Source: AB-137-C09 sp964458185
GTDB taxonomy: Bacteria > Pseudomonadota > Zetaproteobacteria > Mariprofundales > Mariprofundaceae
Reading direction: 5' to 3'
NCBI GenBank assembly: GCA_964458185.1
Contig: CAYWFG010000018.1
Coordinates: 1-40,011 of the forward strand
DNA length: 40,011 nt
The number at the start of each line of letters is the position of its first letter. The first letter of the stretch is position 1. Position numbers and translations under genes: made by a program. Below, one piece after another: positions 1 to 8,497 of this stretch. The notes below the pieces were generated by a model. That model was not told where the DNA came from. It saw only the letters and a list, made by a program, of their open reading frames with translations, and ran no database searches.

Positions 1-195
1 ACTTTCGGGCAGCAGCGCAATATCAATATCGGAAAGTTCACTGGCATCCCCCCTTACCTGCGATCCAAACAGGTAGACCTTGACCCGCCAAGGCTTTAGA
101 TACTCCAGAACAATTCGGCGCACTTCGAGCAAGTCATTCCGTGCATCGGCATTCGCCTTGACCTCATCCGTGGTTCTCCAGTTCTTATAAAACAT
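1..195 (-). CDS. MNT-type nucleotidyltransferase (partial, runs off left edge)
   Basis: The 65 visible codons begin at ATG 195-193 and stay open to base 1. They encode a minimal nucleotidyltransferase N-terminus with the signature GSQVRGDASELSDIDIA (about residues 44-60), where the Gly-Ser pair and the Asp-x-Asp metal-binding pair of the polymerase-beta fold are intact. An AGAGGG Shine-Dalgarno sequence lies about 7 nt upstream of the ATG. The start overlaps the last 11 nt of the ABC permease gene, so it is probably translationally coupled to the O-antigen operon. Members of this family often pair with a HEPN protein as a toxin-antitoxin or AMPylation module. The partner would lie outside the window, so that role is inferred. 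Confidence 0.75.
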   Translation of the reverse strand, partial: MFYKNWRTTDEVKANADARNDLLEVRRIVLEYLKPWRVKVYLFGSQVRGDASELSDIDIALLPES

Positions 196-1000
196 CGGCA
201 AACCCTCTGCGTGTCTTCTGAAACCATGCAAAGCCTAGCCACGCCACAAATAAACTCACTATAAAATAAATCCCTAACCCTTCCCAGTTCGGCATATGCC
301 CCCACAGTAACACTTCTCTTGATTGTTCAATCATAAAGGTAAGTGGATTTAAATAAAAGAATATACGATAGGATTCAGGGAAAGCTGTAGCTGGATAGAA
401 TATAGGGCTTAAAAACATCATTGCCATCACCACAATACCAATACCTTGCCCAATATCACGAATATATGTTCCCAACGAAGCAAGAACCCATGAAATACCC
501 ATGGTTAATAACAATAGTGGCAACACAATGATTGGAAAGAACACAATCGTCCAATGTAAGCTTCCACTCAATGCCAGCATAAACCCAAGCAAAACAACGA
601 TGCTAATCACCGCATGAAACAAACTAGAACCCATCGCTATCCATGGCAATATATCCAACGGAAAAACAACCTTTTTCACATAATTCACATTGCTTAAAAT
701 TAAATTAGGTGCTCTTGATACACATTCAGAAAATAGCGAATAAACAATCAGCCCTGCAAATAAAATCCCTGCAAACTCTAAATTATTCGTCACACCAGGC
801 CAGCGAGCCTTAAAAATCATGCTAAACACAAACGTATAAACAATCAGCATCAAGACAGGATTAAAAAATGACCACAACAAACCCATTGCCGAGCCTTTAT
901 AACGACCAATGACTTCCCGTTTACTCATTTGATAGATAAGCGATCTGTTCTTTATCAAGCTTTGAAGCATCGCTATCGGTGACGTAGAAAAATTTTGCAT
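185..1000 (-). CDS. ABC-2 type polysaccharide/O-antigen export permease (Wzm-like)
   Basis: This is the membrane subunit of an ABC exporter for lipid-linked polysaccharide. Near the N-terminus is the cytoplasmic motif GRYKGSAMGLLWS, typical of Wzm/RfbA-type ABC-2 permeases, followed by about six hydrophobic segments and the usual tail ending FQKTRRGFADVL. The reading frame is open from an ATG at 1018 (277 aa). The ATG at 1000-998 (271 aa) overlaps the rfbB stop as TAATG and is preferred here, but neither start has a clear Shine-Dalgarno sequence. The gene follows dTDP-rhamnose synthesis, so the substrate is probably a rhamnose-containing glycan (inference). The expected ATPase partner Wzt is not next to it; a nucleotidyltransferase gene is. 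Confidence 0.88.
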   Translation of the reverse strand: MQNFSTSPIAMLQSLIKNRSLIYQMSKREVIGRYKGSAMGLLWSFFNPVLMLIVYTFVFSMIFKARWPGVTNNLEFAGILFAGLIVYSLFSECVSRAPNLILSNVNYVKKVVFPLDILPWIAMGSSLFHAVISIVVLLGFMLALSGSLHWTIVFFPIIVLPLLLLTMGISWVLASLGTYIRDIGQGIGIVVMAMMFLSPIFYPATAFPESYRIFFYLNPLTFMIEQSREVLLWGHMPNWEGLGIYFIVSLFVAWLGFAWFQKTRRGFADVL

Positions 1001-2010
1001 TATATGTTTAAATACCATTCGACAGTTTTTCTAATTCCTGTTTCAAACGTTTCAGCAGGCTTCCAATCTAACTTATCATTCATTTTAGTCGCATCAATCG
1101 CATAACGCCAATCATGTCCAGCCCTATCTTGCACAAAGGCCATCAGCTTTTCATGCGGTGCATGCTCTGGTTTATGCTCATCCATGAGCTGACAAATCAA
1201 ACGACAAATATCAATGTTTGCCCACTCATTGATACCGCCGATATTATACACTTCTCCTAATGCACCACGACGCACCACAGCGTCAATACCTGAACAATGA
1301 TCAGTCACATAAAGCCAGTCACGAATGTTTGAGCCATCACCATATACTGGAATTAGCTCTTGCGCTAAACACTTACAAATCACCGTAGGTATAAATTTCT
1401 CACCATGCTGGAAAGGACCATAGTTGTTGGAGCAATTGGTCGTGGTCACAGGTAAACCATACGTATGAAAATAAGCCCGCACCAGATGGTCTGATCCTGC
1501 TTTGGAAGCTGAGTATGGGGAATTGGGTGCATAAGGCGTCGTCTCGCTAAAGGCAGGATCATCTGCCTCTAATGTACCATAAACTTCATCAGTCGAAATA
1601 TGATGGAATCGGCATTCATTCTTGCCCCAGTTTTTTTCACCCTGCCAATATTGCCGTGCTGAGTTTAACAAGGTAAATGTACCCATCACATTGGTCTTTA
1701 CGAAAATTTCGGGACCTGAAATAGAGTTATCCACATGACTTTCTGCCGCGAAATGTACCACAGTATCAATGTCATGCCTGCTCATAAGCTTATCAATCAG
1801 TTCGCGATCACAAATATCCCCTTGCACAAAGGTATGGCGTGATTTACTTGGTAAACCTTTGAGGTTATCCAGAGAACCTGCATAGGTGAGTGCATCTAGG
1901 TTGATGATTTTAACTTGCTTATCTGTTTCCAGCATATAACGTACATAATTACAGCCAATAAAGCCCGCGCCACCTGTAACTAGAATATGCTTGGGTGTAA
2001 AATTAGACAT
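1000..2010 (-). CDS. rfbB: dTDP-glucose 4,6-dehydratase
   Basis: This enzyme converts dTDP-D-glucose to dTDP-4-keto-6-deoxy-D-glucose, the second step of dTDP-L-rhamnose synthesis in the cytoplasm. It is an extended short-chain dehydrogenase of 336 aa, normal for RfbB/RmlB. The NAD-binding GGAGFIG lies at residues 13-19, the catalytic Thr-Asp-Glu at 140-142 in HISTDEVYG, and the Tyr-x3-Lys pair at Y166/K170. Its start overlaps the end of rfbD by 8 nt and its stop abuts the permease start, so the four rhamnose genes form one operon in the order A-C-D-B. Confidence 0.96.
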   Translation of the reverse strand: MSNFTPKHILVTGGAGFIGCNYVRYMLETDKQVKIINLDALTYAGSLDNLKGLPSKSRHTFVQGDICDRELIDKLMSRHDIDTVVHFAAESHVDNSISGPEIFVKTNVMGTFTLLNSARQYWQGEKNWGKNECRFHHISTDEVYGTLEADDPAFSETTPYAPNSPYSASKAGSDHLVRAYFHTYGLPVTTTNCSNNYGPFQHGEKFIPTVICKCLAQELIPVYGDGSNIRDWLYVTDHCSGIDAVVRRGALGEVYNIGGINEWANIDICRLICQLMDEHKPEHAPHEKLMAFVQDRAGHDWRYAIDATKMNDKLDWKPAETFETGIRKTVEWYLNI

Positions 2011-2875
2011 CTTTTAATTCCTTGATTACTTCAGATAATGATTCTTGCCAAGGCTTCATTTTTAGCCCAAATGTTTCTTCTAGTTTTGTGCAATCCAATG
2101 CTGAATTTTGTGGACGTTTGGCTGGTGTTGGATAATCAACTGTGTCTATCGCATTGAGTGTTTTCAAGCTTAAATCCACATCTTGCCTTGCTGCTTCCTT
2201 AAAAATTCTCTGCGCAAAGCCATGCCAAGAAATCGCATCAGGTTGAGCGAGATGATACGTTCCCCAAGCATGCTTTTGACTACTTAACAATTCATAAATA
2301 ACACGCGCAATTTCTTGCGCAGATGTTGGTTTGCCAAATTGATCTGCAACCACGCCAAGATCTTCACGTTCTTTTCCCAAACGCAACATGGTTTTTACAA
2401 AGTTATTTCCATGTGATGAAAACACCCAGCTAGTCCGTAAAATATAATGACTGTCGCACAACTTACGCACAGCTTCTTCACCTGCAAGTTTACTCTCGCC
2501 ATATACGCCCAATGGCGACACTGTATCTTCTTCACGGTATTCACCCTGCTTGCTGCCATCAAACACATAATCCGTGGAAATATGAACCAAAGGAATACTA
2601 TGTTTGGCACATGCGTCTGCCAAATAACCCACCGCCGTCGCATTCACCGCCCATGCTACTTCAGTATCCTCCTCCGCTTGATCTACCGCTGTATAGGCAG
2701 CCGCATTCATCACTGCGTCGGGCTCATGCTGTTCAATCATCTTTTCTACTGATTTTTGATGGGTAATATCCAAAGTATCACGATCAAAACCTGCAGCTTC
2801 ACAGCCATATGTTTTAGCTAGCTTCATGAGCTCCGTGCCAAGCTGTCCATAACAACCTGTAATCAATACTTTCAT
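2003..2875 (-). CDS. rfbD: dTDP-4-dehydrorhamnose reductase
   Basis: This enzyme catalyses the last step of dTDP-L-rhamnose synthesis, the NAD(P)H-dependent reduction of dTDP-4-dehydro-L-rhamnose. The 290-aa protein has the nucleotide-binding GCYGQLG at residues 7-13, a STDYVFDG segment around residue 100 and the Tyr-x3-Lys pair at Y125/K129, all standard for RfbD/RmlD. One base separates it from rfbC and it overlaps rfbB by 8 nt, consistent with coupled translation in the rfbACDB operon. Confidence 0.95.
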   Translation of the reverse strand: MKVLITGCYGQLGTELMKLAKTYGCEAAGFDRDTLDITHQKSVEKMIEQHEPDAVMNAAAYTAVDQAEEDTEVAWAVNATAVGYLADACAKHSIPLVHISTDYVFDGSKQGEYREEDTVSPLGVYGESKLAGEEAVRKLCDSHYILRTSWVFSSHGNNFVKTMLRLGKEREDLGVVADQFGKPTSAQEIARVIYELLSSQKHAWGTYHLAQPDAISWHGFAQRIFKEAARQDVDLSLKTLNAIDTVDYPTPAKRPQNSALDCTKLEETFGLKMKPWQESLSEVIKELKDV

Positions 2876-2876
2876 C

Positions 2877-3431
2877 TTAATATTTCGGTAACAATGCTGT
2901 ATCTATTTCGGATAAGCATGCATACACTTTATCTTTCTTAGACAACAGTGGCGATTCAATTGGCCAGTCGATACCAACTTCAGGATCACTCCACAACAAA
3001 CCACCCTCATCTTCGGGGCGATAATAATCAGTACACTTATAGACAAAGTCAGCTGTATCCGACAACACACAAAAACCATGCGCGAACTTGGGCGGAATCC
3101 AAAGCTGATGATGATTTTCATCACTCAATACACAACCGTAGCATTGTCCAAAGGTAGGGGATCCCACACGAACATCCACGGCTACATCAAACACGGAGCC
3201 TGTTGCCACCTGCACCAATTTACCTTGCGGGTGGTTTAGTTGAAAATGCAAGCCACGCAACACACCCTTACTTGAACGGGAATGATTATCTTGTACAAAG
3301 TCCACATCAGGAAAGCCTGCTGCCATATATCGCTCTTTATTATAGGTTTCCAAAAAGAAACCGCGCGCATCGCCAAACACCTTAGGCTTGATCAGAAGTA
3401 CCTCTGGAATAGCTGTCTTAACAATCTGCAT
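2877..3431 (-). CDS. rfbC: dTDP-4-dehydrorhamnose 3,5-epimerase
   Basis: This enzyme epimerises dTDP-4-keto-6-deoxyglucose at C3 and C5 to give dTDP-4-dehydrorhamnose. At 184 aa it is the normal length for the cupin-fold RfbC/RmlC. The signature KGVLRGLHFQ with the general-base histidine H62 is present, followed by the conserved NHPQGKLVQV stretch and the YKCTDYY region near residue 131. The start codon shares one base with the end of rfbA, so the two genes are coupled. Confidence 0.95.
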   Translation of the reverse strand: MQIVKTAIPEVLLIKPKVFGDARGFFLETYNKERYMAAGFPDVDFVQDNHSRSSKGVLRGLHFQLNHPQGKLVQVATGSVFDVAVDVRVGSPTFGQCYGCVLSDENHHQLWIPPKFAHGFCVLSDTADFVYKCTDYYRPEDEGGLLWSDPEVGIDWPIESPLLSKKDKVYACLSEIDTALLPKY

Positions 3432-4303
3432 TATTTACCTTCTTTCAAACGGCTCAAGAGATACTTGCCATAACCATTTTTCTTTAACGGATCTGCCAAT
3501 GCCGCTAACTGCTCATCATCAATATAATTCATATCCCAAGCAATCTCTTCGGGACACGAAATTTTCAGACCTTGACGCTTTTCAAGAATCTCCACAAATT
3601 TCGCGGCTTCCAACAGCGAATCATGGGTTCCTGTATCCAGCCATGCAGCTCCGCGCCCAAGATATTCAATGCGAAGCTCCCCTGATTCCAAGTATTCTCG
3701 GTTTATATCGGTAATTTCCAGCTCTCCACGCGCCGATGGCTTCATGTTAGCTGCAATATCAACGACTTTGTTATCATAAAAATACAAGCCAGTCACAGCA
3801 TAGTTTGATTTAGGAGCACTGGGTTTTTCTTCAATGGACAAAGCTTTGCCATTGCCATCAAAATCCACCACGCCATAACGCTCTGGATCCGTCACATGAT
3901 ACGCAAACACCGTTGCACCACATTTAGATGCAGCGGCTCTTTGCAACTGTGCAACCAAACCATGCCCATAAAAAATATTATCGCCTAAAATCAGGCAGCA
4001 ACAGTCATCGCCAATAAAGTCTCTGCCAATCGTAAAGGCTTGTGCCAAACCATCAGGTTTAGGCTGTTCTGCATAAGAAAGCTGAATCCCCGATTGCGAG
4101 CCATCACCAAGAAAATGCTTAAAATGCGGCAAATCATATGGTGTTGAGATCAAAAGAATTTCACGGATACCTGCCAGCATCAATGTTGAAAGTGGGTAAT
4201 AAATCATTGGTTTATCGTATACTGGCATCAGCTGCTTGCTTACTGCCAAGGTTAGTGGGTGTAAGCGTGTGCCCGAGCCGCCAGCCAAAATAATACCTTT
4301 CAT
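3431..4303 (-). CDS. rfbA: glucose-1-phosphate thymidylyltransferase
   Basis: This enzyme makes dTDP-glucose from glucose-1-phosphate and dTTP, the entry step of the rhamnose pathway. Starting at ATG 4303 gives MKGIILAGGSGTRL, the canonical family N-terminus with the nucleotide-binding GGSGTRL loop, and 290 aa, the usual length. The frame stays open upstream to an ATG at 4369 that overlaps the kinase stop as ATGA. That would add 22 residues (MNCHGFDYGSYGSYN...) not seen in the family, so the short start is preferred. The chosen ATG has only a weak Shine-Dalgarno sequence. It overlaps the stop of a 15-codon mini-ORF (4347-4300), so coupling may supply ribosomes (inference). Confidence 0.94.
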   Translation of the reverse strand: MKGIILAGGSGTRLHPLTLAVSKQLMPVYDKPMIYYPLSTLMLAGIREILLISTPYDLPHFKHFLGDGSQSGIQLSYAEQPKPDGLAQAFTIGRDFIGDDCCCLILGDNIFYGHGLVAQLQRAAASKCGATVFAYHVTDPERYGVVDFDGNGKALSIEEKPSAPKSNYAVTGLYFYDNKVVDIAANMKPSARGELEITDINREYLESGELRIEYLGRGAAWLDTGTHDSLLEAAKFVEILEKRQGLKISCPEEIAWDMNYIDDEQLAALADPLKKNGYGKYLLSRLKEGK

Positions 4304-4330
4304 AAATACGTCACACTGAAAAGAGTTGTA

Positions 4331-4348
4331 ACTCCCATAACTCCCATA
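4331..4348. repeat. Perfect 9-bp tandem duplication in the rfbA leader
   Basis: The unit ACTCCCATA occurs twice in direct succession (4331-4339 and 4340-4348). On the minus strand it duplicates a GGGAGTTATG block, creating two ATG triplets and a Met-Gly-Val repeat in a mini-ORF upstream of rfbA, and a Gly-Ser-Tyr repeat in the extended rfbA frame. This is a candidate slippage site. Confidence 0.8.
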
Positions 4349-4365
4349 ATCAAAGCCATGACAAT

Positions 4366-7080
4366 TCATGATTTTTCATCCAGTGTTTTTTTAATATGTT
4401 GGCTCAACAACTCAAAAGGCATCGGCTTGGACAGCACTGTGCAGTTATCTATCGGTGCATCTTGATGGCTTACAAGATGGCTGGTGTCATACCCTGTCAT
4501 GAGAATAATCGGCGTATTATTACCCATGGCTCGAATGCTTTTTCCTAATTCCACACCGCCACAACGCGGCATCACCACATCCGATAGAATCAAATCAATG
4601 GTTGCATGCTGCTTTAACAAGCTCAAAGCCTCAATACCATCTTTGGCTTCCACGACTTGATAATGCAACGATTTTAATACTGTTGCGGTGGTTTTTCGTA
4701 GGCTTTCTTCATCATCAACCAGCAAAATGCATTCATGATTCCCTTTACAACTACGCTCTCTTGTCGTCTCAACTGTTGCTACTGGCTCTGGTGTTAATAA
4801 TGGAAAATACAAATGAAAGGTCGTACCTTTACCAACGGTGCTTTCTACTTCCATCATGCCTTGATGCGATGTGATTGCGCCAAACACCATTGATAAGCCA
4901 AGCCCTGTGCCTTTGCCCTGCTCTTTGGTGGTAAAAAACGGTTCAAAAAGGTGCTCTAGGTGTTTGTCATCAATGCCACTGCCATTATCTTGAACGCTTA
5001 CTTGGGCGTAATGCCCTTGACGAAGACCATGTTTCTTTTTTGCCGATTTTTCATCTAAATAGCAAGATGTTAAGGTAATGGTAATGGTCGGGTTAGAACT
5101 ATCTTCAACGGCATCACGGGCATTATTGATTAAATTCATCAACATTTGATGAATCTGGGTAACATCACCATGAACATACAACATATCACGGCAAATACGT
5201 TGTTGTAATTGAATGTTAGCAGGCACGGATGTTTTAACCAATTTAAACGATTCTTTGAGCAACGATGTCAGCAAGGTTTTTTTCATCGCTACGGTGCTTT
5301 TTCGGGCAAAGGTAAGCAATTGCTGAATCATATCAGCAGCACGAAAGGATAATGTCTCAATATTATCTAAATACTCGACGACTTCTGATGGTTCATGTAA
5401 CTGATAGCGTGCCAAATACAAATTTCCTGTAATACCAGCCAGCATATTATTAAAATCGTGGGCAATGCCGCCCACCAAAGTACCGATAGCCTCCATTTTT
5501 TGTGCTTGACGAAAACGACTGTCCAAGGCCTCGCGCTCGGTCAAGTCACGTTTGATGCCAATAAAGTGCGTAATCGTACCCTGATCATTTTTCACTGGCG
5601 AGATGGTCAATTCCGCAGGAAAAAATTGACCGTTTTTACGGCGATCAACCAGCCGTGAATGCCAAGTCTTTCCTTGTGTGATCGTCTGCCACATCTCACG
5701 GTAGAATGTGGCATCTTGTTCACCACTTTTTAAAATGGAAGGCTTATTGCCTAAGGCTTCTTCTGCACTGTAGCCCGTGATGCGTGAAAATGCTGCATTC
5801 ACAAACTTAATTGCGCCCGTTGCATCAGTGATGGTGACAGAGTCCCCCGCTTGCTCCACTGCAACTGCCAACAAATGTGCTTTTTCTTTGGCTTTTCGTA
5901 CTTGTTGTTGGGCTTTCTTTTGTGCTGTAATATCGTGCATGATACTAAAAATATGATGCAATTGATGGTCAACGTAAATCGGGTGATAGCTGTTAAACAC
6001 ATGAATCACCTCACCTGATGGTCGCAACACACGAAATTCAGCATGACCACTTTTCCCTTCGATCGCTTTTTTAAAACTTTCTTTGGCACAATAAATATCA
6101 TCAGGATGAATAAAAATATCGGCTTGCTGTACAATCAATTCTTTTTCAGAAAAACCCGTTAAAGCAATGCATGCAGGGTTTATGGAAATGATCGTTCCAT
6201 CAAGATGATGATTAAATACAGCATTAGGATTTTCTGCAAATAATATAAGGAATTGATCACATGTATCTTTTTTTGTACTTTGTTGTTTAACTAAGGCTTG
6301 TAAAAAGGCAAGGTAAGAAGCCTCGATGCGGTGTTCGATATTAGATTGACTGATTAACCCCTTCATCTTCCCTTGATGATCAACCACCACCAAATGACGA
6401 AACTTTTTTTCTTGCATGATGGCACGCGCTTCGGGAATAAACATGTGTTGATCAATGGTATAGACAGGGTGGCTCATGATTTGTTTCAGCAATGCATCTT
6501 TTTTAATGCCCTGTGCATAGAGTTGCATAATATCTTGCTCAGTGACAATACCAATGGCTTGTTCATGTTGCATGATAACAACACAACTGCTGCCTTGCTG
6601 ATTCATCACCATTAAGCCTTCATCCACGGTGCTGCTACCATGTAAAGGTGATACCTGCTGGGTCATCACATCTTCAATCTGTTTTAGTTCGGTGAAATGC
6701 TCAATGCTAAGCCCACCTAAAATATGGGTTCGGGTTAATGCCCCTACCAAATACCCATTATCTTTAATGACAATAATATGATTAACTTTATGTTCGCTAA
6801 GTAGCTGATAAGCAGTGAATAATGTCGCGCTTTCAGCGACTACGATAATAGGTGCTGACATGACATGTTTAACGGCAACTTGATCAGGGTCAATATGCTC
6901 GCCAGCAAAGCGTACAATATCGCGCTCGGTAACAATACCGATGGGTTTATTATCTAAAGTAACCACAAGAAAAACAACATGTTGGCGCTGCATGGTCACA
7001 ACGGCTTTTTTTAATAAACAGTTTGGCGAAGCCGTGATCACTTCTGTACTCATGATATGCTTGATTGTATTGCTTTTCAC
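4366..7080 (-). CDS. Soluble hybrid sensor histidine kinase (4 CBS, 2 PAS, HisKA, HATPase, REC)
   Basis: The 904-aa protein has no evident transmembrane segment. The N-terminal 250 residues form four CBS motifs (two Bateman modules), each with a GxVTExDI-type or GLISQSNI-type motif, suited to binding adenine nucleotides or related ligands. Two PAS domains follow (about 275-390 and 400-515), then HisKA with phospho-accepting H541 in GGIAHDFNN. The ATPase has N652/N653 and the glycine boxes DNGSGI and GTGLGL, and the C-terminal receiver has D834 in ILSDVVMP. It starts with GTG, set by a strong upstream AGGAGG. It lies directly upstream of, and co-directional with, rfbA, so cotranscription is likely. 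The signal and output are unknown. No separate response regulator sits nearby. Confidence 0.9.
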   Translation of the reverse strand: MKSNTIKHIMSTEVITASPNCLLKKAVVTMQRQHVVFLVVTLDNKPIGIVTERDIVRFAGEHIDPDQVAVKHVMSAPIIVVAESATLFTAYQLLSEHKVNHIIVIKDNGYLVGALTRTHILGGLSIEHFTELKQIEDVMTQQVSPLHGSSTVDEGLMVMNQQGSSCVVIMQHEQAIGIVTEQDIMQLYAQGIKKDALLKQIMSHPVYTIDQHMFIPEARAIMQEKKFRHLVVVDHQGKMKGLISQSNIEHRIEASYLAFLQALVKQQSTKKDTCDQFLILFAENPNAVFNHHLDGTIISINPACIALTGFSEKELIVQQADIFIHPDDIYCAKESFKKAIEGKSGHAEFRVLRPSGEVIHVFNSYHPIYVDHQLHHIFSIMHDITAQKKAQQQVRKAKEKAHLLAVAVEQAGDSVTITDATGAIKFVNAAFSRITGYSAEEALGNKPSILKSGEQDATFYREMWQTITQGKTWHSRLVDRRKNGQFFPAELTISPVKNDQGTITHFIGIKRDLTEREALDSRFRQAQKMEAIGTLVGGIAHDFNNMLAGITGNLYLARYQLHEPSEVVEYLDNIETLSFRAADMIQQLLTFARKSTVAMKKTLLTSLLKESFKLVKTSVPANIQLQQRICRDMLYVHGDVTQIHQMLMNLINNARDAVEDSSNPTITITLTSCYLDEKSAKKKHGLRQGHYAQVSVQDNGSGIDDKHLEHLFEPFFTTKEQGKGTGLGLSMVFGAITSHQGMMEVESTVGKGTTFHLYFPLLTPEPVATVETTRERSCKGNHECILLVDDEESLRKTTATVLKSLHYQVVEAKDGIEALSLLKQHATIDLILSDVVMPRCGGVELGKSIRAMGNNTPIILMTGYDTSHLVSHQDAPIDNCTVLSKPMPFELLSQHIKKTLDEKS

Positions 7081-7087
7081 TTCATTC

Positions 7088-7093
7088 CCTCCT
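7088..7093 (-). promoter_or_regulatory. Strong Shine-Dalgarno deciding a GTG start
   Basis: On the minus strand a perfect AGGAGG lies 7 nt upstream of GTG 7080-7078. The only nearby ATG is out of frame and hits a stop after two codons. This supports GTG as the start of the CBS/PAS histidine kinase. Confidence 0.8.
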
Positions 7094-7134
7094 ACTGTTT
7101 AAAAAAGTTTGTATGCCTTTCTTATGAACTGATG

Positions 7135-8031
7135 TTATGCATCATCATCCAATGCGATGGCTTCTATAGCGCGTTTAAAATGGTTTAATTGATCGCCCAT
7201 CATGGGGGTGAGGGGTAGGCGAAAGCTATTATCCATCCAGCCTAACAAATGACATGCTGCTTTCACTGGTATCGGGTTGCTTTGGCAAAATATAAGATCC
7301 GACAAGGGTTGCAATGCCATGTGCGCTGCTCTTGCGCCTACTAGATCACCATCATGGATGCAACGCACCAATCGCCCCATGGTTTTGGGTGCAATATTGG
7401 AAACGACTGAAATAACACCACGCCCACCAATCGCCATAAAGGGGAGTACGCTGGCATCATCACCTGAATAAAACTCCATATCAGCCCGACACACATTCAT
7501 CGTTTGGGTTAAACGCCCCATATCGGCAGTGGCATCTTTAATCCCGACAACATTGGCTAGTTCTGCCAACGTCGCCACAGTCTCTGGCAATAAATCCGCT
7601 TGCGTGCGCCCCGGTACATTGTAAAGAATCAACGGAATATGCACCGCGTCATGAATACAGCGGTAATGGGCAATCAAACCTTCTTGGGTCGGTTTATTGT
7701 AATAAGGGGTAATCACCAATGCCGCATCCGCGCCTGCATCTTTAGCGGCACGGGTTAGCTCAATCGATTCTTCGGTGTTGTTGCTGCCAGTGCCAGCAAT
7801 CGTTGCCACTCGTCCATTGATATAGTCAACGCTGATGGCAATCAAATGCTTATGCTCTGCCATGCTTAGCGTCGCCGCTTCGCCTGTCGTACCTGCGACC
7901 ACCAAAGCATCTATGCCTGCTGCAATTTGACGTTCAAGGTGCGCAAAATGACGATCTTCATCAATCAATAAGCGACCATTCTGAGCTTGATAAAAGGGGG
8001 TGACCAATGCGGTCATAACGCCATGAAACAT
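7135..8031 (-). CDS. dapA: 4-hydroxy-tetrahydrodipicolinate synthase
   Basis: This enzyme condenses pyruvate with aspartate semialdehyde at the first committed step of the diaminopimelate/lysine pathway. It is 298 aa, normal for the family. The TIM-barrel active site is complete: the Thr pair T48/T49 in AGTTGEAATLS, Y137 and R142 in YNVPGRT, and Schiff-base lysine K165 in GIKDATAD. A GGAGG sequence a few bases upstream supports the ATG at 8031. It sits between folK and the CBS kinase gene, all on the same strand. Confidence 0.96.
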   Translation of the reverse strand: MFHGVMTALVTPFYQAQNGRLLIDEDRHFAHLERQIAAGIDALVVAGTTGEAATLSMAEHKHLIAISVDYINGRVATIAGTGSNNTEESIELTRAAKDAGADAALVITPYYNKPTQEGLIAHYRCIHDAVHIPLILYNVPGRTQADLLPETVATLAELANVVGIKDATADMGRLTQTMNVCRADMEFYSGDDASVLPFMAIGGRGVISVVSNIAPKTMGRLVRCIHDGDLVGARAAHMALQPLSDLIFCQSNPIPVKAACHLLGWMDNSFRLPLTPMMGDQLNHFKRAIEAIALDDDA

Positions 8032-8062
8032 GTAATCCTCCGATGACGGAAAGCTACGCGAG

Positions 8063-8497
8063 TTAGGGCGAAGACGAAAGCATCAGTGAAATTTTTGTGG
8101 TTAATTTATCGGTATCGTGGGGAAGCTTAATCGTTACCAGCTCACTGGCAGGAACAAAGACATGAGCATGACGGTAGATATCATCATCGATGACCACACC
8201 ATCATACATCAATACATCCAAATCCAAGGTTCTGGGTTGCCACGAGCCTTGGATGCGATCACGCCCGTGCGCGTCTTCTATCGTTTTTAATTGCTGACGA
8301 AGATGATGCAAGGGCAATGCGGTATAAAACAAACAACAGCTATTCAAAAAATCCTCACCTTCCATGCCAACAGCCTTAGAATGGTACACCGCAGCAAACG
8401 AAATGGGTGAAAAAACACAAGTCAGGGTGTTCACTGCTTGCTTCAAGTGGTATTCGGGTTGAATGTTTGAACCAAGCCCCAATAAAACCTGTGCCAT
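8063..8497 (-). CDS. folK: 2-amino-4-hydroxy-6-hydroxymethyldihydropteridine pyrophosphokinase
   Basis: This kinase transfers pyrophosphate from ATP to 6-hydroxymethyl-dihydropterin in folate synthesis. The 144-aa protein begins with the family hallmark LGLGSN and carries GRDR (78-81), W86 and PRTLDLD (88-94), where D92 and D94 bind the magnesium ions. Its ATG overlaps the folB stop as TAATG, so the two consecutive pathway enzymes are translationally coupled. Confidence 0.95.
   Translation of the reverse strand: MAQVLLGLGSNIQPEYHLKQAVNTLTCVFSPISFAAVYHSKAVGMEGEDFLNSCCLFYTALPLHHLRQQLKTIEDAHGRDRIQGSWQPRTLDLDVLMYDGVVIDDDIYRHAHVFVPASELVTIKLPHDTDKLTTKISLMLSSSP

Noticed and set aside
4304..4369. 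22-residue N-terminal extension of RfbA with an ATGA overlap to the kinase stop
   Set aside because: The family starts at MKGIILAGG; the extension contains a tandem repeat and no family similarity. It is kept only as a possible alternative start.
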